Origin: Pseudomonadota bacterium
Lineage (GTDB): Bacteria > Myxococcota > Polyangia > GCA-2747355 > JACKDQ01
NCBI GenBank assembly: GCA_030591195.1
Contig: JAUVBO010000229.1
Span: 1-5,848 of the forward strand
Length of the DNA: 5,848 bases
Direction: 5' to 3'
Below, piece by piece: positions 1 to 5,810 of this stretch (within the stretch, counting starts at the first letter, position 1; the number at the start of each line of letters is the position of its first letter). Position numbers and translations under genes: made by a program. The notes beneath the pieces were generated by a model. That model made no database searches, was not told the origin of the DNA, and saw only the letters and a program-made list of their open reading frames with translations.

Positions 1-1
1 G

Positions 2-625
2 ACGCTGGAATCGATCGGAGCGCCGATTGACAGCGTGGTGGTCCGCGACCCCCTGGCGCTGGCGGTCACCACCAGCGCCGGACACGACGTGGTTCATCTG
101 CTGCACCACTCGATCAAGGATGGCATCGCGAGCGACCTGCTCTACGGGGTGCTCGACACCGGCGGCCCGGCGCCGTCGTGGACCTTCGAGGTGGTCGCCG
201 CCGAGGATCCGGCCAAGATCGACCAGTGCCAGAGGTCACCCGTCAGCAGTGACGACACCTGCAACTATGACTTCTACACCTATCGCGCCTTTGCCCTGGT
301 CGCTGGCCCGGCCGGTGAGGTCCGCCTGCTATATGGGCGCTACCACCACACCGGCGCGCTGACCGCGTACTGGGACAGCTCGCCCGGTGGGCCCGCCGAC
401 TACCAGTGGGAGGGTCCCGAGGAGGTCGCCGGGATGCTGCAGATCGCCTGGCTCGAGGGGGGCGCGATCAAGAGCGCCCCGGTGATGCCGCAGATGAACG
501 GCCTCTTCGAGGTCGCCTCGGCGGCGCTGGACGCCAGCGGGCGGATCCATCTCGTCGTCGTCTCGCGCGCCGAGCCGTGGTTGCAGCCGCGCGTGCGCTA
601 CATCGTGCTTGGCACGGCGCCCTGA
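2..625 (+). CDS. C-terminal part of a beta-propeller-like protein, function unknown (5' truncated)
   Basis: The frame is open from the first bases to a TGA at 623-625, giving 207 residues. A GTG at 35 could be read as a start, but the frame continues upstream without a stop and no ribosome binding site precedes it, so the gene very probably begins outside the window. No named family is recognised. Three stretches share the pattern of a hydrophobic strand, Asp/Ala-x-x-Gly, then another strand: LALAVTTSAGHDVVHLLHH, FALVAGPAGEVRLLYGRYH and ASAALDASGRIHLVVVSRA. Such repeats are typical of beta-propeller blades of the BNR/sialidase-like or WD-like kind, so a secreted or surface propeller is a reasonable inference. 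Two cysteines (in QCQ and DTC) lie 13 residues apart and could pair. There is no C-terminal anchor or Cys-rich tail. It converges on the lipoprotein operon. Coding status is fairly sure; the fold is a guess. Confidence 0.75.
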   Translation, partial: TLESIGAPIDSVVVRDPLALAVTTSAGHDVVHLLHHSIKDGIASDLLYGVLDTGGPAPSWTFEVVAAEDPAKIDQCQRSPVSSDDTCNYDFYTYRAFALVAGPAGEVRLLYGRYHHTGALTAYWDSSPGGPADYQWEGPEEVAGMLQIAWLEGGAIKSAPVMPQMNGLFEVASAALDASGRIHLVVVSRAEPWLQPRVRYIVLGTAP

Positions 626-670
626 GCTTCTAGCGAGCTGGCCACGAGCCGCCGACTTGTGATCGGCTTT

Positions 671-697
671 GGCTTCGCCGGCCACTTCCGGCGAGCC
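671..697. terminator. Strong hairpin between convergent genes, possible bidirectional terminator
   Basis: GGCTTCGCCGG (671-681) pairs with CCGGCGAGCC (688-697) through a 10-bp stem with one bulged T and a 6-base loop. It lies between the plus-strand stop at 625 and the minus-strand stop at 723, where a shared terminator is expected. There is no T-tract on either side, so it is not a textbook intrinsic terminator. A weaker 5-bp hairpin, GCCGA/TCGGC at 651-667 followed by TTT, sits just before it and could serve the plus-strand gene. Confidence 0.45.
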
Positions 698-722
698 TGA
701 TCCCTGGCATCAATCGGGACCA

Positions 723-2006
723 TCAGTCGCAGGTGCAGGACGCCGGCGCGGCGACGAGCCGCTCGACCTGGTCGCCCGGGAAGCAGGCCGAGCCAGAGAA
801 GGGCAGAAACGCCGCGACGACCTCGCTGCACCCGCGGCAGCAGACGTAGGGCGCCTCGCAGTCGCCTGCCCCGCAGCCCTGCCGGGTGCAGAACCCGGTG
901 GCGCCCTCGGCCACGACGCACTTGTCCACGCCGTCGCCGGGACACTCGTCGTCTGCCTCGCAGAGCGTGCCCGTGCCGTCGTCGGTCACCGGCGGCGGCG
1001 TCGAGCCCGCAGCAGCCGGCGCACCGGGGATCGCCGACAGCTCCGGGTAGGTGACCAGCGAGTAGGTGTGCTCGAGCGCGGCCTCGCGATGGTGCTGGCC
1101 GTCCTGGCGCGTCGGGTCCTTGACGAGCGAGTCGAAGCCCGCGCGGCTCGGCATGTGATTCAGCCGCACCTCGTCCCAGGGCCGACCGTCGCCGATGAGC
1201 ACGCCCTGGACCTTGAACCATCCGGTCGGGTACACGCCGACGCGCGTCGCTGCCTCCGCCGCCCCCGACGTGTAGAGGTCCATCGCCTCGCGTCCGGTGC
1301 GCGCGGGCTCGTCGACCCCGTCTTTGTACTGCGCCTGGTCGCGGTAGCGAAGCACGTGAATCATCTCGAAGGCGGGATCCTCGGCCGTCGCCGGAAACGG
1401 GCTCTGTGGCGGCACGAAGTCCTTTGGCAGCGGCGACGGGGCGAGCTCGGTGGCCATGACGATCGTCGCCTCGACGCCGGCCTCCTTGTGGATCGCGCGC
1501 GCCCGGAACGCCGGGTCGGCGGTCATGGCGAAGAAGGCGACCGGGCACGGATACTCGACGATCGCCACCTGCTCCCAGGCGTCCGCTTCGCCGATCAGCA
1601 CCTCGCCGACCTTGCCCACAAACACGATCCGGGCGCCGATGGCCGAGAGGAACTCGATCGGCGCGTACAGGGCGTCGGCTTCTCTCCCCGTGAGGTCGGT
1701 CTGTCGCCCGTCCGGGTAGCGCGCCCTGTCGCGGAACCGGACCAGGTTGATCATGTAGAACGGGCCGTCGGTCGGGGCCGCGGCCATCCGCCGGAGCTGC
1801 TCCGGCTGGACCTCCCCGTACGTTGCCTGGCCGGCCTGCGCCGTGGGATCGCCGAGGCGCTCCATGTTCGCCGCGTCGTCGCACAGATCCTTGGTCAGCG
1901 GGATCGACGGCGGCTGCTCCGGAGAGCCGGCGCCCTGGTCGTCATTGCAGGCGGCGAAGAGGGACGCGCAGGCGAGCAGCGCCGGGAGCAAGTGCTGACT
2001 TGTCAT
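723..2006 (-). CDS. Lipoprotein with two tandem DUF1330-like domains and a 12-Cys C-terminal module
   Basis: This is a 427-residue predicted lipoprotein. Residues 1-20 form a signal peptide ending in the lipobox-like LFAAC (lipidated Cys20), followed by NDD. Two homologous domains follow, at about 82-188 and 211-320. They share MI-x-[LV]-x-R-[FY]-RD-x-A-x-Y-x-DG, TGREA-x-x-LY and VLIG-x4-W-[ED]-[QE]-V, and resemble the DUF1330/dimeric alpha-beta-barrel (ABM-like) fold. That fold often binds small hydrophobic ligands or forms monooxygenase-like sites; no catalytic residues can be assigned here. A Pro/Ala-rich linker (about 327-340) leads to a Cys-rich module (344-427, 12 Cys) nearly identical in spacing to the tail of the dehalogenase-like neighbour. 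The ATG at 2006 is chosen because GAGGAA (2013-2018) lies six bases upstream and the signal peptide begins exactly there. An alternative ATG at 2024 overlaps the neighbour's TGA as ATGA and would add six residues. It is probably the second gene of a two-gene operon. Lipoprotein and duplication calls are firm; function is unknown. Confidence 0.85.
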   Translation of the reverse strand: MTSQHLLPALLACASLFAACNDDQGAGSPEQPPSIPLTKDLCDDAANMERLGDPTAQAGQATYGEVQPEQLRRMAAAPTDGPFYMINLVRFRDRARYPDGRQTDLTGREADALYAPIEFLSAIGARIVFVGKVGEVLIGEADAWEQVAIVEYPCPVAFFAMTADPAFRARAIHKEAGVEATIVMATELAPSPLPKDFVPPQSPFPATAEDPAFEMIHVLRYRDQAQYKDGVDEPARTGREAMDLYTSGAAEAATRVGVYPTGWFKVQGVLIGDGRPWDEVRLNHMPSRAGFDSLVKDPTRQDGQHHREAALEHTYSLVTYPELSAIPGAPAAAGSTPPPVTDDGTGTLCEADDECPGDGVDKCVVAEGATGFCTRQGCGAGDCEAPYVCCRGCSEVVAAFLPFSGSACFPGDQVERLVAAPASCTCD

Positions 2007-2023
2007 GTTCCGTTCCTCGCGCA

Positions 2024-3565
2024 TCAGTCGCAGGTGCACCCGGCCAGCTTGGTCAGCTGCGAGGCGGCCTCTGGAGGGAAGCAGGCCGATCCGTCGAAGG
2101 GCAACAGCGGACCGGCGGCCGGATTGCAGTCGTGACAGCAGACGTAGCTGTCGAGGCAGCTGCCGGCGGTGCAGCCCTGCACCGAGCAGAACCCGCTCGA
2201 CGAGCCCGGCAGGCTGATGCAGGTGTCTGCCGCCAGCGCGCTGCAGCTCTCGCTCTGCGTGCACGGCGTCCCCGTGCCGTCGGCGGCGATGGGGAGCCCG
2301 CAGGTCGGCTCGTAGTCAGCGGCCTTCGGCGTGGCGCTCTGGATCAAGTCCACCAGGCGCGCGGCGATCTCGGCGCCCTGGTCATCCTGCAGGAAGTGGC
2401 TGGCCTCCTTCAGCCGCGTGTGGGCCTGGCCCTCGGCGCCGGGGACGCTGCAGATCAGGTTGTCCTGCGTCCGACACTGTCCGAGGTTGCCGGGATCGTT
2501 GGCTGCCCAGATCGTCACGAAGGGCTTGGCGAAGGACGTCAAGCCCTCCCATGCCTCTTCGGTCACGCCGGGTAGCTCGTTGACCAGCGACGGGAACACG
2601 CGCGGCCCCGCCAGGTAGATCCGGCTCGGAAACGGCGCGTCGTAGGCCGCCTCCTCGTCGGCCGGCAGGTCAAACCACGTCATCGCCTCGACGACCACCG
2701 ACGCCTTGAACTTGCCCGACTTCATCGCGTAGCTCATCCACTCGAAGAAGTACCCCTCGCGTGGAGACAGCAGCTCGCACTCGTCGCCGTAAAACGGCGG
2801 CTGCTGGGGCGGGATGGCGGCGAAAGGCGCGGTGAGCTGGTCGTCGATCTCGTCGGGGCTGTCGACGGTGGGATAGGGCGCGACGCCCGCCGGGATGACC
2901 GGGAGCATGCCGTTGCCGACGGCGATCCGGGCGAACCAGTCGGGGTTCGTGCCCGCGACCCGCAGCCCGATCAAGCTGCCCCAGTCCTGGCAGAAGAGGG
3001 TGATGTCGGTCAGCTTGAGCTCCTTGATGAAGCGCTCGAGCCGATCGACGTGACCGAGGTAGCTGTAAGACGCGATGTCGGTCGGCTTGTCCGAGCGGCC
3101 CATGCCCAGGTGATCCATCGCGATGACCCGCAGGCCGGCCTTGACGAGCACCGGGATCATCTTGCGGTAGAGGTACGACCACGAAGGCTGACCGTGCAGC
3201 AGCAGCACCACCGGGCCGTCTGTCGGACCCTCGTCCACGTAGGCCTGTCGCAGGCCGTCGAGCTCGACGTACTTGGGCTCGTAGGGCCACCCGGGCAGCG
3301 AGTCGAAGCAGGCGTCTGGCGTCCGCACGAACTCGACGCCGGCGCTGGTCGTCATCACCACCGGCTCGGCGTCGCACGCCGGCGCGCCGCTGTCGGCCGC
3401 GGCCCCGTCGATGGACGCGCTGTCGCCCGTGCCGCTGTCGCCCGTGCCGCTGTCGGCCGCGCCGCTGTCGGCCGCGCCGCTGTCGCCCGCGCTGCCCTCG
3501 TCGTCGTTGCAGCCAGTCAGTGCCACGCAGACGATCAGCGTTACCGAAAACCTCGCATGCCTCAT
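2024..3565 (-). CDS. Haloalkane dehalogenase-like alpha/beta hydrolase lipoprotein with a 12-Cys C-terminal module
   Basis: This 513-residue protein probably cleaves carbon-halogen bonds or a related ester/epoxide substrate, outside the cytoplasm. Residues 1-19 are a signal peptide with lipobox LTGC (Cys19), followed by NDD and an Asp-Ser-Gly/Ala repeat linker (about 24-63). The hydrolase domain (about 95-412) strongly resembles haloalkane dehalogenases of the DhlA type. It has HGQPSWSYLYRKMIPV (oxyanion region, 124-139), DHLGMGRSDKP (151-161), and CQDWGS with nucleophile Asp194 and halide-binding Trp195. A cap-region Trp297 precedes AAYDAPFPS. The candidate acid is Asp357 (ANDPGN) and the catalytic His is 390 (EASHFLQDD). 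Gln126 replaces the Glu or Asn usual in HGEP/HGNP. The C-terminal module (430-513) has 12 Cys matching the tail of the downstream lipoprotein. Cytoplasmic dehalogenases are about 300 residues; the extra length is the signal, linker and tail. The start is set by AGGAGA (3575-3580) nine bases upstream; 20 further in-frame upstream residues lack signal-peptide character. Substrate is unknown, and an epoxide hydrolase-like activity is possible. Confidence 0.9.
   Translation of the reverse strand: MRHARFSVTLIVCVALTGCNDDEGSAGDSGAADSGAADSGTGDSGTGDSASIDGAAADSGAPACDAEPVVMTTSAGVEFVRTPDACFDSLPGWPYEPKYVELDGLRQAYVDEGPTDGPVVLLLHGQPSWSYLYRKMIPVLVKAGLRVIAMDHLGMGRSDKPTDIASYSYLGHVDRLERFIKELKLTDITLFCQDWGSLIGLRVAGTNPDWFARIAVGNGMLPVIPAGVAPYPTVDSPDEIDDQLTAPFAAIPPQQPPFYGDECELLSPREGYFFEWMSYAMKSGKFKASVVVEAMTWFDLPADEEAAYDAPFPSRIYLAGPRVFPSLVNELPGVTEEAWEGLTSFAKPFVTIWAANDPGNLGQCRTQDNLICSVPGAEGQAHTRLKEASHFLQDDQGAEIAARLVDLIQSATPKAADYEPTCGLPIAADGTGTPCTQSESCSALAADTCISLPGSSSGFCSVQGCTAGSCLDSYVCCHDCNPAAGPLLPFDGSACFPPEAASQLTKLAGCTCD
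3389..3493. repeat. In-frame 15-bp tandem repeats encoding the Asp-Ser-Gly linker
   Basis: Five clear 15-base units (gctgtcgcccgtgcc and variants, from 3419, 3434, 3449, 3464 and 3479) run without gaps. A further recognisable unit lies at 3389 in the same register, separated by one degenerate unit. Units 1 and 2 are identical, and so are units 3 and 4. On the minus strand each encodes Asp-Ser-Gly plus two small residues, giving a flexible acidic tether between the lipidated Cys and the hydrolase domain. The period is a multiple of three, so gain or loss of units would change tether length without shifting the frame. Confidence 0.9.
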
Positions 3566-3574
3566 CACCGGTAT

Positions 3575-3580
3575 TCTCCT
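3575..3580 (-). promoter_or_regulatory. Ribosome binding site of the dehalogenase-like gene
   Basis: The minus strand reads AGGAGA nine bases before the ATG at 3565. It decides this start over the longer in-frame reading that begins at 3625. Confidence 0.75.
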
Positions 3581-3672
3581 GCCAAGCTCCGAGCGGCCCG
3601 CGCTCTCGAAGGCTGCTCTACCCATTGCCCAATCTGACAGCGCGGCCTGTAGGGCACAACGGGTATTTGGTT

Positions 3673-3688
3673 GCCGCCGACCGGCGGC
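3673..3688. terminator. GC hairpin just downstream of the integrase gene
   Basis: GCCGCC-GACC-GGCGGC forms a perfect 6-bp stem with a 4-base loop, 12 bases past the integrase stop codon. The minus strand then continues AACCAAATACCC, with no T-tract, so termination would be weak or factor-dependent. If it leaks, integrase transcripts would run into the lipoprotein operon, which lies on the same strand. Confidence 0.3.
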
Positions 3689-3700
3689 GCCGACGCCAAG

Positions 3701-4756
3701 CTAGACCGCCGATTCGCGCTCGCGGCAGAGCTCGACGGACAGCAGCTGGTAGTCCGCCTCGCTGAAGATGTCGCCGCGCAGGTGGGCGTAGCGCTCGGTG
3801 ACCCGCACCGAGCTGTGGCCCAGGACCTCGCGCAGCTTTTCGATCGAGCCGCCGTCGCTGACCCAGTGGGAGGCGAAGGTGTGACGGGTGCACTGGTACC
3901 ACGTCAATGACTTGGGTAGCTCGGCGCGTTGCAGGGCACGGCGCAGGTGCTTGTGCAGGGTGTGCAGGCGGCGAAAGCGGGGTGGGCTGCCTGGACGGCC
4001 GCCGCGACTTGGATCGGGCGGGAAGCAGAGTCCCGTCTCGTGGCCGGTGGTCACGGCAAGCTCGCGCCAGCGCGCGAGCACGGGCAACACCGAGTTGACG
4101 ATCGGGACCAGGCGCCCGTCGTCGTCCTTGACCGGGCCGAGCTTACCCTCGCTGACCTGCCAGCCGACGAAGATGCGGCGTCGCTCGAGGTCGACGTCGC
4201 GCTGCCAGTCGAGGGCGATGACCTCGCCGGGGCGCAGGCCAGCGAGCGCGCCGATGGCAAACATCACCCGGTAGGGGCGCAGCGGGGTATCGGCTGGCGG
4301 CAGGGCGCGGTAGAGCCGGGCGATGTCCTCCTTGCGGCGCAGGAAGGGCACACGGCGTGGGTCGTGTCGCGAGCGGGCCGCGCGGCGGCTGTGGCGGTCC
4401 AGGCGTGTGACCGGGTTTTCGGTGGTGATCGTGTTCGCCTCGAGCTGGTCGTTGAAGAAGCGCGACAGCAGGGCGAGGGTGCGCTCGATCGTGCCGCCCG
4501 ACAGCGTGGCTTGCTTGTGCTCGATGTACCGCCGTACCAGCGCCGGGGTGATCGCCGACGGGAGCTCGGCGCCGAAGAATGGGATCAGGTGGTTGTTCAT
4601 CCGGCCGACGTCGTGGCGCGCGTCGCGGAGGGTCAGGCGCCGGCGCTCGACCCATGGCACGGCGAGCTCGGCGAATGTCTCTTCCTCCCCATCGATCTCT
4701 GCCTCGAGCGACGCGAGCAGCGCCCGGGCCAGCGCTCGTGGGTCGGTGGTGTCCAT
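3701..4756 (-). CDS. Tyrosine recombinase / phage-type integrase
   Basis: This 351-residue protein belongs to the tyrosine recombinase family, which cuts and rejoins DNA at specific sites through a 3'-phosphotyrosine intermediate. The N-terminal SAM-like core-binding domain spans about 28-115 and the catalytic domain about 140-335. Visible active-site residues are Arg175 (AGLRPGEVIALDW), Lys210 in the beta-hairpin (GPVKDDDGRLVP), Arg291 (TRHTFASHW), His314 (VLGHSS) and the nucleophile Tyr323 (ERYAHL). The position usually held by His, three residues before the second Arg, is Gln288. Length is normal for a phage or island integrase, and all other catalytic residues are intact, so it is probably active. 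The ATG at 4756 is the furthest upstream start in the frame; no clear Shine-Dalgarno sequence precedes it. It lies 128 bases downstream of the nucleotidyltransferase-like gene, on the same strand. No excisionase, phage genes or att repeats are visible, so the element it serves cannot be delimited. Confidence 0.93.
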   Translation of the reverse strand: MDTTDPRALARALLASLEAEIDGEEETFAELAVPWVERRRLTLRDARHDVGRMNNHLIPFFGAELPSAITPALVRRYIEHKQATLSGGTIERTLALLSRFFNDQLEANTITTENPVTRLDRHSRRAARSRHDPRRVPFLRRKEDIARLYRALPPADTPLRPYRVMFAIGALAGLRPGEVIALDWQRDVDLERRRIFVGWQVSEGKLGPVKDDDGRLVPIVNSVLPVLARWRELAVTTGHETGLCFPPDPSRGGRPGSPPRFRRLHTLHKHLRRALQRAELPKSLTWYQCTRHTFASHWVSDGGSIEKLREVLGHSSVRVTERYAHLRGDIFSEADYQLLSVELCRERESAV

Positions 4757-4837
4757 CGTTACGTGGCGTCTGCATGGCGAGTGCCGACGAACGCGGGCCC
4801 GTGAGTGCGGGAGCTTGGCGCTTGGTCGGGGTGTCTC

Positions 4838-4876
4838 GATCCGGTGGGCCGGATCCGACGTCTCCGGCGGGCCGGA
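4838..4876. repeat. Two tandem near-identical hairpins between the integrase and nucleotidyltransferase genes
   Basis: TCCGGTGGGCCGGA (4840-4853) and TCCGGCGGGCCGGA (4863-4876) are direct repeats of 14 bases with one mismatch, 23 bases apart. Each is also a stem-loop. The first extends to a perfect 7-bp stem (GATCCGG/CCGGATC, loop TGGG, 4838-4855); the second has a 5-bp stem with loop CGGG. They lie just past the stop codon of the nucleotidyltransferase-like gene and about 80 bases before the integrase start. They could terminate the former, be recombinase arm-type or regulatory sites, or be transcript-stabilising structures. No T-tract follows either hairpin. Confidence 0.6.
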
Positions 4877-4884
4877 CGGCGGCG

Positions 4885-5523
4885 CTACTTCTGCCCGGGT
4901 GATCCGTTGGACTGGCGCACGTAGCGAGCCGCTGGCTCGATGCCGATCCGCGCGCCAATGTGATCGAGGCGGTTGGCGGCGGCTGGGCCGAGGTGCTTGC
5001 GCACGAGCTGCCGACAGGCGGCGTAGTCTTGCCCCCTCGCGCCGAGGATGCGCTCGACGTCCCGCTCGTCTCGCGGGTCGCCGGTGGCGAGCTTCATCGC
5101 CACCAGGTGCTCGGGCGAGGCCACGGGGATCCGCTTGCCGTCATCGGTGGTGGTCGTGATCTGGTCGCGGTTGGCCACCAGTACCGCGTCGGCGTAGAGG
5201 TCAGCGAAGTCGACCCGTCGGTCGATGAAGTCAACGCGCGTCTGACCGTCGCGAATCGCAAAGCCGCCGATCGGTAGCGACGTCGTTTCGTAGCCGTGCT
5301 CGCGAGCCACCTCCTCCAGTCGCACCATGTTCCCGGACGGCACGGCGAAGTCGACGTCCTTGGTGAACTCCTGCTCGTCGGCGGAGACCCAGGCCCAGAC
5401 GGCGAGGCGTCCGACCAGAGCAAAGGGAACCTGAGCCGCGCCGACCAGCTGCAAGCCGGTGCGAATCGATGGCCAGGGGTCGAATGCTTCGAACGAAAGT
5501 GGTCGAGGCTTTCCGCCGCTCAT
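4885..5523 (-). CDS. Nucleotidyltransferase-fold protein (AbiEii/DUF6036-like), possible toxin or defence protein
   Basis: This 212-residue protein has the layout of the DNA polymerase beta-like nucleotidyltransferase superfamily. LVGRLAVWAWVS (about 36-47) takes the place of the usual hG[GS] helix-strand motif. TKDVDFAVP follows with the metal-binding pair Asp56 and Asp58, and TRVDFID supplies the third acidic residue, Asp98. Near 136-160, ASPEHLVAMKLATGDPRDERDVERIL matches the conserved 'pe.Li.MKL.A...RdkDl.Di' region of AbiEii-type and DUF6036-type proteins. Relatives transfer nucleotides to RNA or protein and often act as toxins in abortive infection, but some have no known role. The start at 5523 is supported by GGAGGA (5529-5534) five bases upstream. 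No antitoxin-like gene is adjacent: upstream is the 287-base gap to the tRNA, downstream the integrase gene. The superfamily is fairly sure; the toxin role is inference. Confidence 0.8.
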   Translation of the reverse strand: MSGGKPRPLSFEAFDPWPSIRTGLQLVGAAQVPFALVGRLAVWAWVSADEQEFTKDVDFAVPSGNMVRLEEVAREHGYETTSLPIGGFAIRDGQTRVDFIDRRVDFADLYADAVLVANRDQITTTTDDGKRIPVASPEHLVAMKLATGDPRDERDVERILGARGQDYAACRQLVRKHLGPAAANRLDHIGARIGIEPAARYVRQSNGSPGQK

Positions 5524-5595
5524 CGCTGTCCTCCAGGGCCCTGACTGCCAATCTACCAGAGCCAGGCATCGCCCGCGCCCGGTACGGCCATTCGT

Positions 5596-5607
5596 GATTC
5601 GCGAATC
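5596..5607. promoter_or_regulatory. Perfect 12-bp palindrome upstream of the nucleotidyltransferase-like gene
   Basis: GATTCGCGAATC is a perfect dyad about 73 bases upstream of the ATG at 5523. On the minus strand a GATAAT box (5620-5615, five of six matches to the -10 consensus) lies eight bases before it, so the palindrome would fall at about the transcription start, where a repressor could bind. No convincing -35 box accompanies it. The operator role is inference. Confidence 0.35.
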
Positions 5608-5754
5608 TCGTATGATTATCGGGCGGACGGTGAGCTATCCCTCCGACAACAGGGAACTAACCGACCCTTTGCCTATTGACGGAGGGGTGTCCACCTGATA
5701 AAAGACGAGGACGCTTGAGGTCGGTGAATTCTTTAATGATTTCGTCGGCAATCT

Positions 5755-5777
5755 CACGGCTTCTACCGACAGCCGTG
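5755..5777. repeat. Inverted repeat upstream of the tRNA-Phe gene
   Basis: CACGGCT (5755-5761) pairs perfectly with AGCCGTG (5771-5777) around a 9-base loop. No T-tract follows on either strand. It overlaps the candidate -35 box of the tRNA promoter. It could end transcription entering from upstream, or be incidental. Confidence 0.4.
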
Positions 5778-5794
5778 TGAAATCAGGCGACAAT
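5766..5794 (+). promoter_or_regulatory. Candidate sigma70-type promoter for tRNA-Phe
   Basis: CCGACA (5766-5771, four of six to TTGACA) and GACAAT (5789-5794, four of six to TATAAT) are separated by exactly 17 bases. The predicted start near 5801 is about ten bases before the tRNA. A second candidate, TTGACG-N17-TAAAAG (5676-5704), lies about 100 bases further upstream. A hairpin CCGGT/ACCGG (5796-5810) directly abuts the tRNA. Confidence 0.4.
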
Positions 5795-5810
5795 ACCGGT
5801 TTCGGACCGG

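Noticed and set aside
598..1884. Minus-strand open frame of 428 codons overlapping the DUF1330-like lipoprotein gene
   Set aside because: It is a frame-shifted shadow of low complexity (Arg/Gly/Ala); the true frame has the lipobox and homologous repeats.
669..2135. Plus-strand open frame of 488 codons antisense to the lipoprotein genes
   Set aside because: It is Arg/Ala/Gly-rich with no recognisable domain. It is a GC-rich shadow of the minus-strand gene, which has a signal peptide, duplicated domains and a Cys module.
2007..2264. N-terminal extension of the DUF1330-like lipoprotein back to 2264
   Set aside because: It would lie inside the upstream gene in another frame and bury the signal peptide; the start at 2006 has its own ribosome binding site.
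3103..3120. gcccaggtgatccatcg resembling the tRNA-Phe 5' end, considered as an att copy
   Set aside because: Only about eight bases match, and they encode part of the conserved hydrolase motif DHLGMG; chance similarity.
3929..4804. Plus-strand open frame of 291 codons antisense to the integrase
   Set aside because: It is a shadow frame; the minus-strand frame carries the full set of recombinase motifs.
5459..5698. Plus-strand open frame of 79 codons reaching into the gap before the tRNA
   Set aside because: It begins inside the nucleotidyltransferase gene on the opposite strand, has no ribosome binding site and resembles no protein.
5736..5780. Possible 14-codon leader peptide beginning ATGATTTCG before the tRNA
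   Set aside because: No ribosome binding site and no downstream gene that a leader could control.
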